Assembly (NCBI GenBank): GCA_010909165.1
Contig: VJWM01000106.1
Coordinates: 124,001-188,000, forward strand
Source: Anthoceros angustus
Taxonomy: Eukaryota; Streptophyta; Anthocerotopsida; Anthocerotales; Anthocerotaceae
Direction: 5' to 3'
DNA: 64,000 nucleotides
The notes under the pieces are model-generated. The model was not told where the DNA came from. It did no database searches and saw nothing but the letters and a program-made list of their open reading frames with translations. Shown piece after piece: positions 1 to 10,614 of this stretch; positions within the stretch are counted from its first letter, which is position 1, and every line of letters starts with the position of its first letter. Both the position numbers and the translations under genes were made by a program.

Positions 1-710
1 TAGCCCTAATTCTCGGGGTTAGCATTCAACCAGAAGCTTCTGGAGCAGTATTGCCAAACTTTAAGGCACATTCTAGACATTGGAGATGAAGTGCTTTTTG
101 GGACAATACCAAGGGATTTGGACCACACAGAAAACGATGTACATATTCCTGGGTGACGACTTCTTTACTGGGCTTCGCAGGCTTGGCAACAGTGAAACTG
201 CACCACAGACAGAGGGAAATAGAAGAAGACGGAAGTGCATAGGTCATCAATTTGAATTTCATGTCGGAAATAACAACTATTTACACAGGCTGTAAATCTT
301 GATTCCCTTATCAAAAGGAGTGTGGTAGGCATCCATCTCCATCGGCAGGACACGACAAGGAAACACCTCAGTTCCGCAGCCCCCAGACGCAAGCGAAAGG
401 CCTTGTAAATTCATGTGTCAGTAGGATGGCCTAAACCCTGGGCCATCAGCAGAACATCGAATGGAAATGTTGACCCGAAATCTGATACCGCAGGCCCAGA
501 GCACTATGACTGCTATTAGAAACGAATCCCAACCCACCACGCCACCATGGCTGCTAGTGCTAACAGCTCAGGAAAGCTAAAGAATGAACATTGTGTCCTC
601 CCCTTTCCTGCTTTGGGATATGTAGGATAGCAGCTTGCCTGGAGAGCATGCCATTTTTTTTTCCGAAGGGGGAAGCAGCCTTCTCAAACCCGCAACCCCT
701 GCTTCCAGCT
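1..710. other. 3' flank of the rhomboid gene; no gene seen
   Basis: No open frame here resembles a known protein, and the short frames on both strands overlap one another. The stretch lies just downstream of the stop codon of the minus-strand rhomboid gene, so part of it is probably 3' untranslated sequence. No tRNA, repeat array or transposon terminus was seen. Confidence 0.4.
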
Positions 711-1709
711 CTAGCTCGAATCGCAGTTCCATTTAGATGTCGGCACGCAGGACAGGTAGTGACACCACTTGCAGCCCTTGTTCGGATTCACGCCCTTGAA
801 TAAAAGAATAATAGCTGCAGCATACCCGGCCACGAGAAGAACGGCGGCCAAGATCCAGAGGGCGTACTGGTACTTCTTGTGCTTGGGCTTCACAGGCTCT
901 CCAGGCGCGGCATCACGCTTATGCACCCACCCGAACTGAGGCCGGACAAGCAACACGAACCCGAGCAGCAATCCCGACACGAAACCTCCGAGATGCGCGA
1001 AATTGTCCACGCGAGGCATCAGCCCGAACGCAAGGTTGACGAGGATGATGAAGAGCAGGGAGCAGAGAGCGGTGCAGCGCCGAGTGTAGATAGACCAATT
1101 CACCAACAGCTCCGCAAGCGTAGCCCCTAGGAGACCAAACAAAGCACCCGACGCCCCGACAGAGATCAATGTCCGACTGAACAGCGCCGACAGCAGACTG
1201 CCTCCAAACCCGGACAGCAGGTAGATCAACCCTATCCTGATGAAGCCAAACTCCTGCTCCAGCCGGAGCCCGATGAACAACAAGCCGAGCATATTGGCCA
1301 GCAGGTGGAACAGCCCTGCGTGCAACCACATACAAGTGATAAGCCGCCATCCTTGATACCGGTATACCACCAACTGCGTGTCCAACGCTCCAAGGTTGAG
1401 CAGCGTGTCCGAAGACGGCCCTAAAAGCGGATTCTCCCGCCACGGCTGGAAAGAGAACCTCTTCAACCACCTCGCGATGCATCCATTAGCCGAGTTGACG
1501 GGGCAATCGTTCTTGTACATAGTGATCACAAACATCACAACGTTCGCCAACACAAACACCGGAACCAGCCACGTCCACCAGGTCGTCGGCTTCCTGCTGG
1601 CAGCCATGGTCTCCCCTGATCCCTGAGGGGGAGGAGACAGAGGATAAACACCGTTTCCCTTCCCTCTCTTCTTCAATGACCCGCTCCTTTCCACGTCGCC
1701 CGAGCTCAT
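711..1709 (-). CDS. RBL: rhomboid-like intramembrane serine protease (RBL2/RBL3 type)
   Basis: A 332-residue polytopic membrane protein of the plant rhomboid family, which cleaves transmembrane substrates inside the bilayer; plant RBL1/2/3-type proteins act in the secretory pathway. The catalytic machinery is visible and intact: HAGLFHLLAN (His135, Asn139; oxyanion region), the nucleophile motif GASGALFG (Ser187), and DNFAHLGG (His239). Several hydrophobic helices surround these motifs. The C-terminus carries the Cys-rich tail KWCHYLSCVPTSKW seen in plant RBL2-like proteins. I chose the ATG at 1709 because MSSGDVERSG matches the MxxxDVER start of Arabidopsis RBL2 from memory. An in-frame ATG at 1799 would add 30 unlike residues, and one at 1607 would lose this motif. 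The reading frame is uninterrupted, so the coding region has no introns. The substrate cannot be told from sequence. Confidence 0.93.
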   Translation of the reverse strand: MSSGDVERSGSLKKRGKGNGVYPLSPPPQGSGETMAASRKPTTWWTWLVPVFVLANVVMFVITMYKNDCPVNSANGCIARWLKRFSFQPWRENPLLGPSSDTLLNLGALDTQLVVYRYQGWRLITCMWLHAGLFHLLANMLGLLFIGLRLEQEFGFIRIGLIYLLSGFGGSLLSALFSRTLISVGASGALFGLLGATLAELLVNWSIYTRRCTALCSLLFIILVNLAFGLMPRVDNFAHLGGFVSGLLLGFVLLVRPQFGWVHKRDAAPGEPVKPKHKKYQYALWILAAVLLVAGYAAAIILLFKGVNPNKGCKWCHYLSCVPTSKWNCDSS

Positions 1710-2465
1710 TCTCCTTGCTGTCCCCCGTCCAACCTCCACCTCCCACTCCCCCTCCTCCCAAACACACGAATTCCCCCGCGCCACAACACGCAGATGCACA
1801 CACGATCAAGCCAGCCGCAATTGCACGCGAAATCCGAGCCACACAGACAGCCAGCGAGCGCTCCCGCCTTTACATCCCTACACACGATCACTCATCTTCG
1901 TTCCACCACAAGGCGATCAATCAGCTGACGCGCTTTCCCCTCCCCGGCCGCGGATTTCAAATCTGGCACTTCAGTTCTGCTCCCGGACACGGCGAGCGGC
2001 GCGGAAATCAACCAGCCGGCACGACGAGAGCAAATTCGTCGTTTGGGAGACTGGAGGACGGCAATCGGGAAGAGGCCGTGGCGGTGCCGTTGCCGCCACA
2101 GCTCCTACCAGACCTCCCCAGGCGGCAGCTCAAGCGGCTACTACTTGTCCTGCAAAGGGCGGGCGAGACTACCGCCACTTCTGCGCGCCTGCCGGGAGGC
2201 TTCCTAGAGGCCGATCCGGGAGCGCGTACGCGCTACAAAACGTGAAACGGGCCGACCCGGGACGCCACCATTGTGGTTCCGTTATACCCCGGCGCAGCGA
2301 GTGGGAGACGGGGTCAAATTTGTATCGCTTCTTTCGTGGCTTTTCACTCGCATGTCTGTACACATTGGACAGGCTCAACAGGCCCACACCGCCTAAAAAA
2401 GGGCGCGTGGGACAGTGGGACAGGGACCCCTCCCCAGCCCCCATTCAATAGCATCCTTTACAAAA
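1710..2465. promoter_or_regulatory. 5' flank and probable promoter of the rhomboid gene
   Basis: GC-rich sequence upstream of the minus-strand rhomboid start codon. Long frames on both strands here show no conserved motif and look like by-products of high GC. The GC-rich character stops abruptly near 2450, where AT-rich transposon-like sequence begins, so this is the likely limit of the gene's upstream region. No specific promoter element can be assigned. Confidence 0.4.
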
Positions 2466-2508
2466 CCCAGCTTTCTACTATATGTACTACATATAGTAGA
2501 AAGCTGGG
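2466..2508. repeat. perfect 21-bp inverted repeat (hairpin)
   Basis: Two perfectly complementary 21-base arms are separated by a single C. The left arm begins CCCAGCTTTCTAC and the right arm ends GTAGAAAGCTGGG. It sits exactly at the edge between the GC-rich gene flank and AT-rich DNA. It could be a snap-back product, a miniature foldback element or a terminus relic. Confidence 0.9.
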
Positions 2509-3039
2509 CATATAGTAGGTAGGCTATGATTACAGTCCCACTATCACTACCTTCCAAATTCTGAACCGCTCAAAGATACATATTAGGATATCTAGGGATT
2601 ATATATAAATCCGATTATATTGAGCTTTTGATTTGATCAAGTATTTTATATTTAAATTATATTTTTAGGTTATATAGGTACATCCAACTCCTTCGGAGCG
2701 TTTTTTGGGTGAGACCAGCCCAGTTAATCAGTATTGTAACCCTTTGGGACCAACTATCATTGTACTTGGAATAGATATGAGTCGGCACCGTCTTCTACAA
2801 GACAACCTTTCATTGTCATTTTACTCATAATAACTATATGTCAGCACACCGTTGTATAAGACATTCTAAACAACTAAGTGGACTTATCCCGTGAAAGACA
2901 ACGAGCTACAATATAACAAATACCAATCAAAAACATTGGTTTCAACACTAGGATCATGAGCACAAGTCCAAACTTGGATTGATGGGCACTACAACGAAAG
3001 AGCACTTTTTGCAAAAGTATTTTACTTAAATTTTAGGCT
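2509..3039. other. AT-rich intergenic sequence, no gene
   Basis: Low-GC sequence without coding potential. It is the left flank into which the copia element inserted; the matching right flank resumes at 9048. Its origin is not recognisable. Confidence 0.4.
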
Positions 3040-3044
3040 GTTTC
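3040..3044. repeat. left target-site duplication GTTTC
   Basis: The five bases GTTTC directly precede the LTR at 3045 and recur directly after the other LTR at 9043-9047. This is the expected 5-bp duplication for Ty1/copia integration. Confidence 0.85.
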
Positions 3045-3304
3045 TAAAGAATTTGTGGCCTAGGATCGCATGTGTGCAATGCGTGATGATCGTGCAAGAT
3101 GAAAGCAAGGGAGACAAAGCAAGTTGGGATTGTAAGATATTCAACTAATGCACGAAAAAGGTGTCTTATACAAAAAACGGTTATTGACGATTATTGACGG
3201 TTATTAATTAATTAACTAATAATAAAACTAAACCTAATTCTAATTGTGACTTAAATCACTATTATGTTTTAACACATTTTGTTCAAATAAGCTATATTCC
3301 ATTA
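3045..3304 (-). repeat. 3' LTR of the copia element
   Basis: A 260-bp LTR, near identical to 8786-9042. On the plus strand it begins TAAAGAATTTG and ends TATATTCCATTA, so the element's LTR runs TAA...TTA rather than the canonical TG...CA. A TATA-like TTGTATAAGAC on the minus strand marks the promoter. The A/T-rich patch just upstream of that box differs from the other LTR. Confidence 0.9.
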
Positions 3305-3313
3305 CTCCCACTT
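3305..3313 (-). promoter_or_regulatory. polypurine tract of the copia element
   Basis: On the minus strand AAGTGGGAG lies directly before the 3' LTR. This is the expected plus-strand primer position for reverse transcription. Confidence 0.7.
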
Positions 3314-3539
3314 AGTTGCAATTAGGAGTTAATTAATAAGCTTGAAAATATCTTGAAGATGAACTTCACTAGGAAGTGTACTCCCCGCTTGTATAAGCAG
3401 GAAAAGAGTTTTGACAAGTGTGAAATAAACAATAAGGCTTCATCCAATCACCAAGCCAAATAAAGGTGAGAATCAACCTAATGAGTCTCGCTTTGTTCAC
3501 GCAGTATAGTTTGTAGCCACCGCCAAAGTATGCTTCTCA

Positions 3540-4888
3540 TGTACTAGCTTTGGCAAAGCTTTGTCAAAAGATCAGCCACATTCTCAAGTATCAACATAGT
3601 CCACTTTTACCTCTTTACTACGCTTGTCTTATAAAATGATGAGCAATCTCAATATGCTTGCTCCTAGCATGAAAACCGGATTCTTCGATAAAGCAATGGT
3701 ATGATTGTCGCACCAAAGCTGAGTTGGTCCTTCATGAAGCTGCTTAAGTCCACATAAGAAAGATCGAATCCAAATAACCTCTCTAGCAGCTTGTGTCATA
3801 GCACCATATTCTGCTTCCGTAGAGGAGAGACAAATAGTGGTGAGCTTTTTACTAGACCAAGAAATAACTGATCCACCTAAAACGTGAGGTCGCTACACTA
3901 CGTCTAGTGTCCGGGTCTCCAATCGGCATCACAAAAGGACATTGCAAACCATCCGATTGCTTAGAAAACGTAAACCTCATGCGTCCCCTTTGAGGTACCT
4001 AAAATCCTCTTCATCGCAGCCCAATGTGGCAAGCCAGGGTTCTCTAAAAATTGACTAACATTACTAATTGCGCGTGTAATGTCTAATCTAGTCCAACTTG
4101 ATAGATAAATTAAACAACCAACAGCTTGTCGATAAGGCTTGAGTGCCATCTCAATCTTTTCTTCTTCTGTTGTTGGGCATTGTTCCTTAGATAGCTTTTC
4201 ACCTATAGACATAGGTGTGCTGACTGGTCGTACATCCTCCATCTTGAATCTCTTAAGTAGTTGATGTACAAAATGCTCTTGATGAATATCAATAGTATTA
4301 TCACGGGTGTTAAAATGAAATTGAACACCAAGAGAAAATGATAAGCGCCCCAAATCACCATATCAAATCTTGCCAAAAGAACGCTTTTATTCTTGCCATA
4401 AGAGTTGGTGAAGTGCTAAATAAAATATTGTCATCAACATAAACAGTTAAAATGATAAAATCATTGCCATCCCATAAAATATATACGCTGGTATCAGCGT
4501 CCAAACATGTGAAACCCAATTCTATGAGCAATGCATGAAACACTTCATTCCATGCACGGGAGGACTGTTTAAGACCATAAAGTGTTTTTAAAAGCTGACA
4601 CACTTTATTAGGGTCTATAATAAAACCTTCCGGTTGGGCCATGTAGATGACCTCATCTAAGGTGCCATTAAGAAAAGCAGTTTTTACGTCTAACTGATGT
4701 ACGAGGAGATTGTAGTGAGCAGCAAGGGCCAAGAGTATTCTTATGGAGGTAGACTTAACAACTGGGGCAAATGTTTCATTGTAGTCTAGTCCCGCTACTT
4801 GACTATAACCCTTTGCCACGAGGCGAGCCTTATACCTACCAACACTACCATCGATTAAGTTTCTTCTTGAAGACCCACTTACAAGCAA
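3540..4888 (-). pseudogene. copia reverse transcriptase and RNase H, broken
   Basis: The minus strand encodes the copia-type reverse transcriptase in two frames. 4355-4888 carries KARLVAKGYSQ, LDVKTAFLNG, LYGLKQSSRAW and the catalytic YVDD. 3961-4353 continues with SLGVQF, VSTPMS and YRQAVGCLIYLS. Below 3960, RNase H remnants remain in frame pieces, ending with a VADLLTKALP-like stretch near 3540-3580. The frameshift near 4354 and stops in the RNase H part make it non-functional. Stray frames at 5032-5448 lie in the integrase-to-RT linker and show no domain. Confidence 0.9.
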
Positions 4889-5533
4889 GCGGTTTGCGAC
4901 CGGAGGAGATCAACAAGAACCCAAGTTTTGTTAGAAATGAGAGATTGATATTCGACTCAATAGCCTTTTGCCAAAAGGAAGCTTGAGGCCCTTCAATTGC
5001 TTCTCTATAGGTGGCGGTTCACCTAATGATTCTACAACACTAAAAACATAAGGAGGTGGAAAAGGATTCCTCTGCAATACTGCGACATATGGAGGCTCTT
5101 TCCACTCGACCTTGGAGGACGGTGTCTAGAACGGCGTAGTACTTGAGGAGGCTCTTCATTGGCTTCATTAACGCCATCATGTGCTTCAAGACAATATGTC
5201 ATTAGCCACCGGATGTGCGGGTGAACATCATCAACTACAACGGAGCGCAGGGGTAATAGGAGCAGCCCCTCAAGCCAAAGAGGAGTCATCCTCAAAAATA
5301 GTAACACAAGAATCATCAAACGCAAAAGAGTCGGAAGGTGGGTCCGAAACACGGATATAGATGCGGAGGCATAGTTGCGCCGAGGAGGAAGTTGAGCGAT
5401 GTTGACGAAGCAAAATATCTTCGTTAAAAACCACACGGAAATGGTCACTGGCGTGTAATCGGATCAAACAACTTGTAACCCTTCACATCATCGGAGAGTA
5501 ACCCACAAAAATTCTGGAGCCTTCAAATCCATC

Positions 5534-6458
5534 TTATGACGAGTAGCTGGGGACATAAGCATAAGCGGGTGATCCAAAATACGTAGATGCCCTATGGGCT
5601 TCTTTCATCCATCTCTCATAAGGAGTTGTCAATCCAAGCTCCTTAGTAGGTAGTCGGTTGAGAACATAATTTGCAGCCATCAATGCCTCACCCAATATCC
5701 ACGAGAGAGTGGCAAAAGTAAGAGAGGCCAAAGTAGCCTCTTGCGTGTCCGGTTTTCCTCTCGGCAAAGGAGTTCGAAAGGAGTGTATGACGTGAGTCGG
5801 TGTTGTATCCCTTCCAAAGAGCAAAATTCACGAAAAGCATTGGATGTATTCGCCGCCATTGTCATCACAGAATTTTAACCTTGTGAACCTTTGGATGCAA
5901 ACCGCAAATAGGTTTGAAAACACATAAAAGCCTCGCTTTTATTTCTTAACACATAAACAATTAACGGCTCCATTCATCTATGAATGTAATAAAATAAGCA
6001 GCTCCTCCAAATGAGCTGGTGGACATAGGGCCACAAATATCACTATGAATAGTATCCAAAAGGGCAGAGGCCCTTGTTGAGTGCAGATCCGTATATGGCT
6101 TAGAAAATGCTTTACTAAGTTGACAGGAGTCACAAAAGGGGTGACCAGAAGGGAGATAGGTAAGTGGATCTCGAAAGCTATCACCCTTCGTAAGAGATGC
6201 TAGACGCTGAAAATTTACATGGGCAAGACGACAATGCCAAAGTTGCATTGAAGCTGGTTTCTGAATGGCATTAACAGACTGAGTGGGTTGAGGCTGCACT
6301 ATGGATTTGACATCTAATAAATACAAATCATGAAAAGGGGTGCCTGAGAAAAGGTCATGGCTTGATGGAACATGCGTTACAGGCAACCTTTGATCAAAGC
6401 AGACTCGGCAAGAGTGTTCTTGTGACAACTTAAGCACCGACATCAAATTTTTGGTCAT
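5534..6458 (-). pseudogene. copia integrase, broken
   Basis: The minus strand shows the pre-integrase zinc-binding module (WHCRLAHVNFQRL, then FCDSCQLSK) and the start of the catalytic core (HSDICGPMSTSSFGG, YFITFIDEWSR) at 5961-6458. After a break, core remnants follow at 5534-5868 (AFREFCSLEGIQH, then ANYVLNRLPTKEL). Frameshifts separate the pieces. Confidence 0.88.
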
Positions 6459-7604
6459 AGAAGGAACAAATAAAACACCGAAAGTGTGAGTGAAGACTCA
6501 TCCGGGAGTTGTATGACCACGCCCGAGCCCTTGATGGAAAGCCCATCATCACCCAAAAGCACAAACCGATTGGCATCATATGTGGGTGAGAAAGTTTTAA
6601 ATGAGTGTCCACAAAACAAATATGACTGGTAGCTCTCGAATCTAAAACCAAGTTTCTACTTGAGAATGAGCAGATGAAAGACAAACACTAAGATTGTGGA
6701 AGACTTAGCCTTTGTGGTTGTGAGGTTTGATTCGAAGACTTGCATCTCGACGAGGCTCACTACCCTTTTCTTCCGCAATTCTTCTCAATATGGCGGGTAT
6801 CTTGCACCAATGGCAAGTCATATTTCGCTTTGGTGCCGAGATAATTAGGATTATATGTGGAACGCTGAAAATTGATTGGGAAGCCACGCCCGCCACGCCC
6901 CTCGAAAGCCCCTCGCCTCGAGAAGTGAACAAAATTCTCGAGTTTGATTGACCACTTGAGCTGGCCTTCATCTTATTAAGGCCACGAGTCCTCTCCTCCG
7001 CTAGAAGAGCTCCAAACACCTCAAGTGTAATAGCGGAGTTGCACTGCAATCGCTGATTGACCGCCGTCGATAATGGCACTGCGCTTACAAAAGATTGATA
7101 TGCTTGGTAGGGTTGCAAGTAGGCCGACGGCTGAACTTCAAAACTGCTTCCACAATATGAAAAGGTTAGCACGACAAGTGCGAAACCGTTAATATAAGAC
7201 TCCACGGGCTCGTTATCTTTCATGCGGAGGCTGAAAAATCCTGAATGCTTGAACAAGGGAAGCCGAGCTCCTGTCCTTATAAATCATCTTAAAGTTATTC
7301 CACACATCACTTGAAGTGGCAGCACCCAAAGTGTGTGTCATCATGTTCCGATCTAGAGCGGAAATAATAATAGTTCTTGCACGTCTGTTCTTCGTTGCCA
7401 ATCCAAAACGACATCAGGGGCGGCTCCTGGAGCAGGAGCAGGTTCAGACCCATCTACAACCCCGATCAATTCGTTTTCTTCTAAAATCTGCGACACTCTC
7501 ATTGCCCATATGGTGTAATCTGACCCGTTAAATCTATCTCTATCCTTAAATTCTATCCTAAGAGGAGTTAGGGGAACAAGAGGGCAATGAGAAGGTGCCG
7601 CCAT
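6430..7604 (-). pseudogene. copia gag and protease, broken
   Basis: The gag start is the ATG at 7604 (MAAPSHCPLVPL, then RFNGSDYTIWAMRV), followed by the UBN2-like gag core (DVWNNFKMIYKDRS) after a frameshift near 7380. A degraded CCHC knuckle (CHWCK) lies near 6830. At 6430-6684 is the protease with VLDSRATSH, where the family has DSGATSH: the Gly of the active-site triad is replaced by Arg. At least two frameshifts split the region. Confidence 0.85.
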
Positions 7605-7887
7605 TGTATTTAGTCTAAATTGTACAGCTTGAGGAGAAAAATCCCATATGGAATACTCTACTACATGAGTTTCTGCCTCTGGAGTATCAAATAAACTTCC
7701 AAACAAAGTATTTGATGCTTGACTACCATCACCGTAGTCGAAAGCATAAAAACTACACCATAAAATGGTTAGAACCGGGACAAAATCGTCTCGACAATCT
7801 AGGCAGCTAGATTGGTATTGTAGCAAAAACTAATACACACAAAATGCATGCGTCTAATGCCTAAAAAAAAAACATATTTAATAGCCC

Positions 7888-7923
7888 TTAATTAATTAAT
7901 TAATTAATTAATTAATTAATTTT
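7888..7923. repeat. (AATT)n simple repeat
   Basis: About nine tandem AATT units occur in the leader of the copia element, upstream of gag. AATT is self-complementary, so the tract is palindromic throughout. Confidence 0.85.
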
Positions 7924-8030
7924 AACCGATTTTTTTTAATTTTAATTTTAAGGGTCTGGTGAATTATGAGGCTTCCTAGCAAGGGGCTCTCCACAAAAAA
8001 AAACAAAATTAAAACACGATATTCTGGCCT

Positions 8031-8474
8031 TTATAGATTTCCGAAAAGCCGCTTATTCGCATAGAATCTCGAAAGATGCCGAAAAGAGATGCCGTTTTTA
8101 TGTCTCCTTCCTTCTCCACGGCGGCGCGGTGAGAGTCCTCGCGATGGGTTTATTCTCCGATGACTCCTCCGCAGCCTCTGCTCGCGCCTCCTTGCGGCCG
8201 CCAGGCCCATGTTGTGGCCTCCGCTGTGTTTTGGCTGGTTGTGCGCCGTCAGCCGCTGCGCCTTGATTCCGCCTCGCTTCCATTTTGCGCGTACGCCATA
8301 GCCGCCTTGCCTCTCAGCCTCACGCACCGCCGCCATCGCTGGCCGATCGCTGCATGCTGCCGCAGGCCGCAGCATTGGCCGGCTGGCGGCGCAGAAGATG
8401 TTGGTTGTTTGATCAGTTTGATCATTGATGCTTGCTTGCTTGCTTAGAGGTGTGCTTTTTTGTTGCTGCTGCAT
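8031..8474 (-). other. GC-rich island with open frame in the copia leader
   Basis: The copia element is AT-rich, but about 8090-8400 is strongly GC-rich. A 147-codon minus-strand frame spans it, rich in Arg and Ala, with no recognised domain. It lies between the primer-binding site and gag. It may be a captured host fragment or a former insertion. I do not claim it is a gene. Confidence 0.4.
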
Positions 8475-8566
8475 GCTAACTGCCGCTTGCTTGCTTAGAG
8501 GTGTGCTTGGCGCTCTTCCGCATGTCGATTGCCGCTTGCTTGCTTAGAGGTGTGCTTGTTTAGCGC
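8431..8566. repeat. three tandem copies of a ~50-bp unit
   Basis: The core GCTTGCTTAGAGGTGTGCTT occurs three times, at spacings of 51 and 49 bp, in the copia leader. Copies two and three also share GCCGCTTGCT at the front and GCGCTCTT at the back. Confidence 0.85.
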
Positions 8567-8773
8567 TCTTGGATCTACAGACCACATTCATAGCCTACAG
8601 GGGCTAATATCCCCAACATGAAAAACATCTTGTAATTGCGTTCCTCGCCTACTCAAGACTAATCCACAAAACAAAACAAAACACGTTCGCAACACGGCAT
8701 TGTGATAAGCAAGGACTAAAGCATTTTCCTTCCTTTTAAAAGAAAACAATCACATCGGCAACAGAGCATATTG

Positions 8774-8785
8774 GCTCTGATACCA
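8774..8785 (-). promoter_or_regulatory. primer-binding site of the copia element
   Basis: On the minus strand TGGTATCAGAGC directly abuts the end of the 5' LTR. This is the usual plant copia primer-binding site, complementary to the 3' end of initiator tRNA-Met. Confidence 0.88.
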
Positions 8786-9042
8786 TAAAGAATTTGTGGC
8801 CTAGGATCGCATGTGTGCAATGCGTGATGATCGTGCAAGATGAAAGCAAGGGAGACAAAGCAAGTTGGGATTGTAAGATATTCAACTAATGCACGAAAAA
8901 GGTGTCTTATACAAAAAGCAGTTGTTAGCGGTTGTGATTGTTTTATTAATTAACTAATAATAAAACTAAACCTAATTCTAATTGTGACTTAAATCACTAT
9001 TATGTTTTAACACATTTTGTTCAAATAAGCTATATTCCATTA
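8786..9042 (-). repeat. 5' LTR of the copia element
   Basis: A 257-bp LTR that matches 3045-3304 base for base except for one patch of about 40 bp just upstream of the TATA-like box. It ends at the primer-binding site. Confidence 0.9.
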
Positions 9043-9047
9043 GTTTC
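9043..9047. repeat. right target-site duplication GTTTC
   Basis: GTTTC directly follows the LTR, matching 3040-3044. Confidence 0.85.
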
Positions 9048-10278
9048 TAGGTCCTAATTTGTATCACCAATGGTTATGCAATAGCATAATCTACCATTAT
9101 AAAGTTGAGTGATCATTTATCAGTTTGATAGCGTGGCAAGTTTAGAGGGCAATCTTGCAACGGGGCTTTTTCTTGTACCTAGGATAATAGTAACATTGTA
9201 ACATCCACACCCTTTATCCAAACCCTTTATTCATTATCGTTCATCATGTTCAATTAATACTAATTAATGCTTAATTCATATAAGCGCTTTAGATTAATTA
9301 CTAATTACTTACTTTAAGACAAGTACTTAGATTAATTAGCACTAATATATTACTAAACCCCAGCGTTTAGACTAATGTCACTCAACATGATATGTGTCAC
9401 TCTAATAGGATAACATGGGGTAGACATGTTGTGTCATCGCCATCCTCGCAACTAGCGTAATGCAAGGCAATTAGCCGTGACCTAGTGTCAACTTGGTGCT
9501 AATGGAAATGGAGCAAGTGTTGGAAAGATGCAAGTGTCATGGCAAATGGGATATCGGCGAATGTAATAGGTATGTGCGGGCGCGGGTGTGTGTGATCATG
9601 AGCACATGCATCGGCATGGGTGATGATGGGCATGCGTATGCGCATCTCCGATGTATATGTGGGCTAGCAGAAACCGAGCACGAAGCGCCAAGCTGCAATC
9701 ACGGCGAGGTCACGGCTTCTGCCGGGATCACAGACGACACTGCGACGTCTCAGACGCCTGCGATCGACCACGCACGCCGCAGTAAAGCGGCAACCGCAGG
9801 AGAGGCGGATTGCTGATGTTTGTTCGAGAGTGACAAATAGACTGCGGTGTGCAAAAGTTGGATGTAAAGCTCTGGGAATAAGGGGTGTCGGCGAATGTGC
9901 CTAAAGGTGATACGAACGATTTTGGCCATCAGCAATCCCCTTTCTAGAGCTTGACATTGCAACAGCGCCAAGATCGAGTTCAGAGCACTAAACATCGCAG
10001 AACCGGCGGCGTTGCAAAAGGGGCCGGATGCCAATGAAAGCTAAGTAGATGGTGGATTTCGAAGAGAACGCTGTGGATTTTTCCTTGCTGTTTTATGCTG
10101 GTCGTTCCATCTCTGAGTTGGCCGTCTTGCAGAGATAGAACCTGCCTACCTGTGGCGAAGGCTGTGGAGGAAGTGATTGACAAGTTGGCCTGGCTATCAG
10201 ATTGGACTAGCGAAGGGACCAGCACTAACTTTGATGCAATGCCGTACATAGTTTCACGCAGGGGGCGGGATTGAAGAA
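9048..10278. other. AT-rich then mixed intergenic DNA, no gene
   Basis: It continues the AT-rich flank interrupted by the copia insertion, then becomes GC-balanced after about 9480. Short frames on both strands have no recognisable domain. It is probably old transposon-derived sequence. Confidence 0.4.
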
Positions 10279-10614
10279 GTGATGGTGCTCTTGCGCTCAG
10301 GCTGGATGAACGAGAGTACTCCGGTTCAGGAAGCTCGCAGTCCCGCAGCTCAATACCCTTCGGTTCGTAGGATCGGTGGTCAGTTCGAGTGGAACCGAAG
10401 CCCCATCCACTCCATAGCGTTTGAAGAAAGTGGTGGTGAGGCAAGGATGGAGTATGATCCAGCATCCAGTAAGAATAACGTATTCACGGGTCGACATGGC
10501 AGCATGTCACTTGCCGACTTCGAAGAAAAGTTCAGATGGGCGATTGATGAGATGGTGCTCAAATACAAGTCGGAGTTTACACCTGAGATGGTGTGGCACG
10601 ACTTTTTGCCGCGG
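10279..10614 (+). pseudogene. gag-like fragment, probably Ty3/gypsy
   Basis: An open frame contains GSMSLADFEEKFRWAIDEMV and KYKSEFTPEMVWHDFL, a pattern resembling the N-terminal part of fern-type gypsy gag proteins from memory. It ends where the GC-rich element begins (about 10615), so it looks like a gag cut by a later insertion. The plus-strand gag at 16.7-17.5 kb could be its continuation; that link is inference. Confidence 0.45.

Larger units (their letters stand above)
3045..9042 (-). mobile_element. Ty1/copia LTR retrotransposon, complete ends, decayed coding
   Basis: A 6.0-kb element read on the minus strand. Direct LTRs lie at 3045-3304 and 8786-9042, flanked by GTTTC duplications. 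Next to the 5' LTR is a TGGTATCAGAGC primer-binding site; next to the 3' LTR is a purine-rich tract. The order on the minus strand is gag, protease, integrase, reverse transcriptase, RNase H. Integrase before reverse transcriptase is diagnostic for copia. The coding region is broken by several frameshifts and stops, so this copy cannot encode a working polyprotein. The leader between the 5' LTR and gag (about 7.6-8.77 kb) is unusually long and holds a GC-rich island and tandem repeats. Confidence 0.95.

Noticed and set aside
1486-1842. Alternative minus-strand frames over the rhomboid 5' region and the upstream ATG at 1799
   Set aside because: The ATG at 1709 matches the remembered family N-terminus; the extra 30 residues do not.
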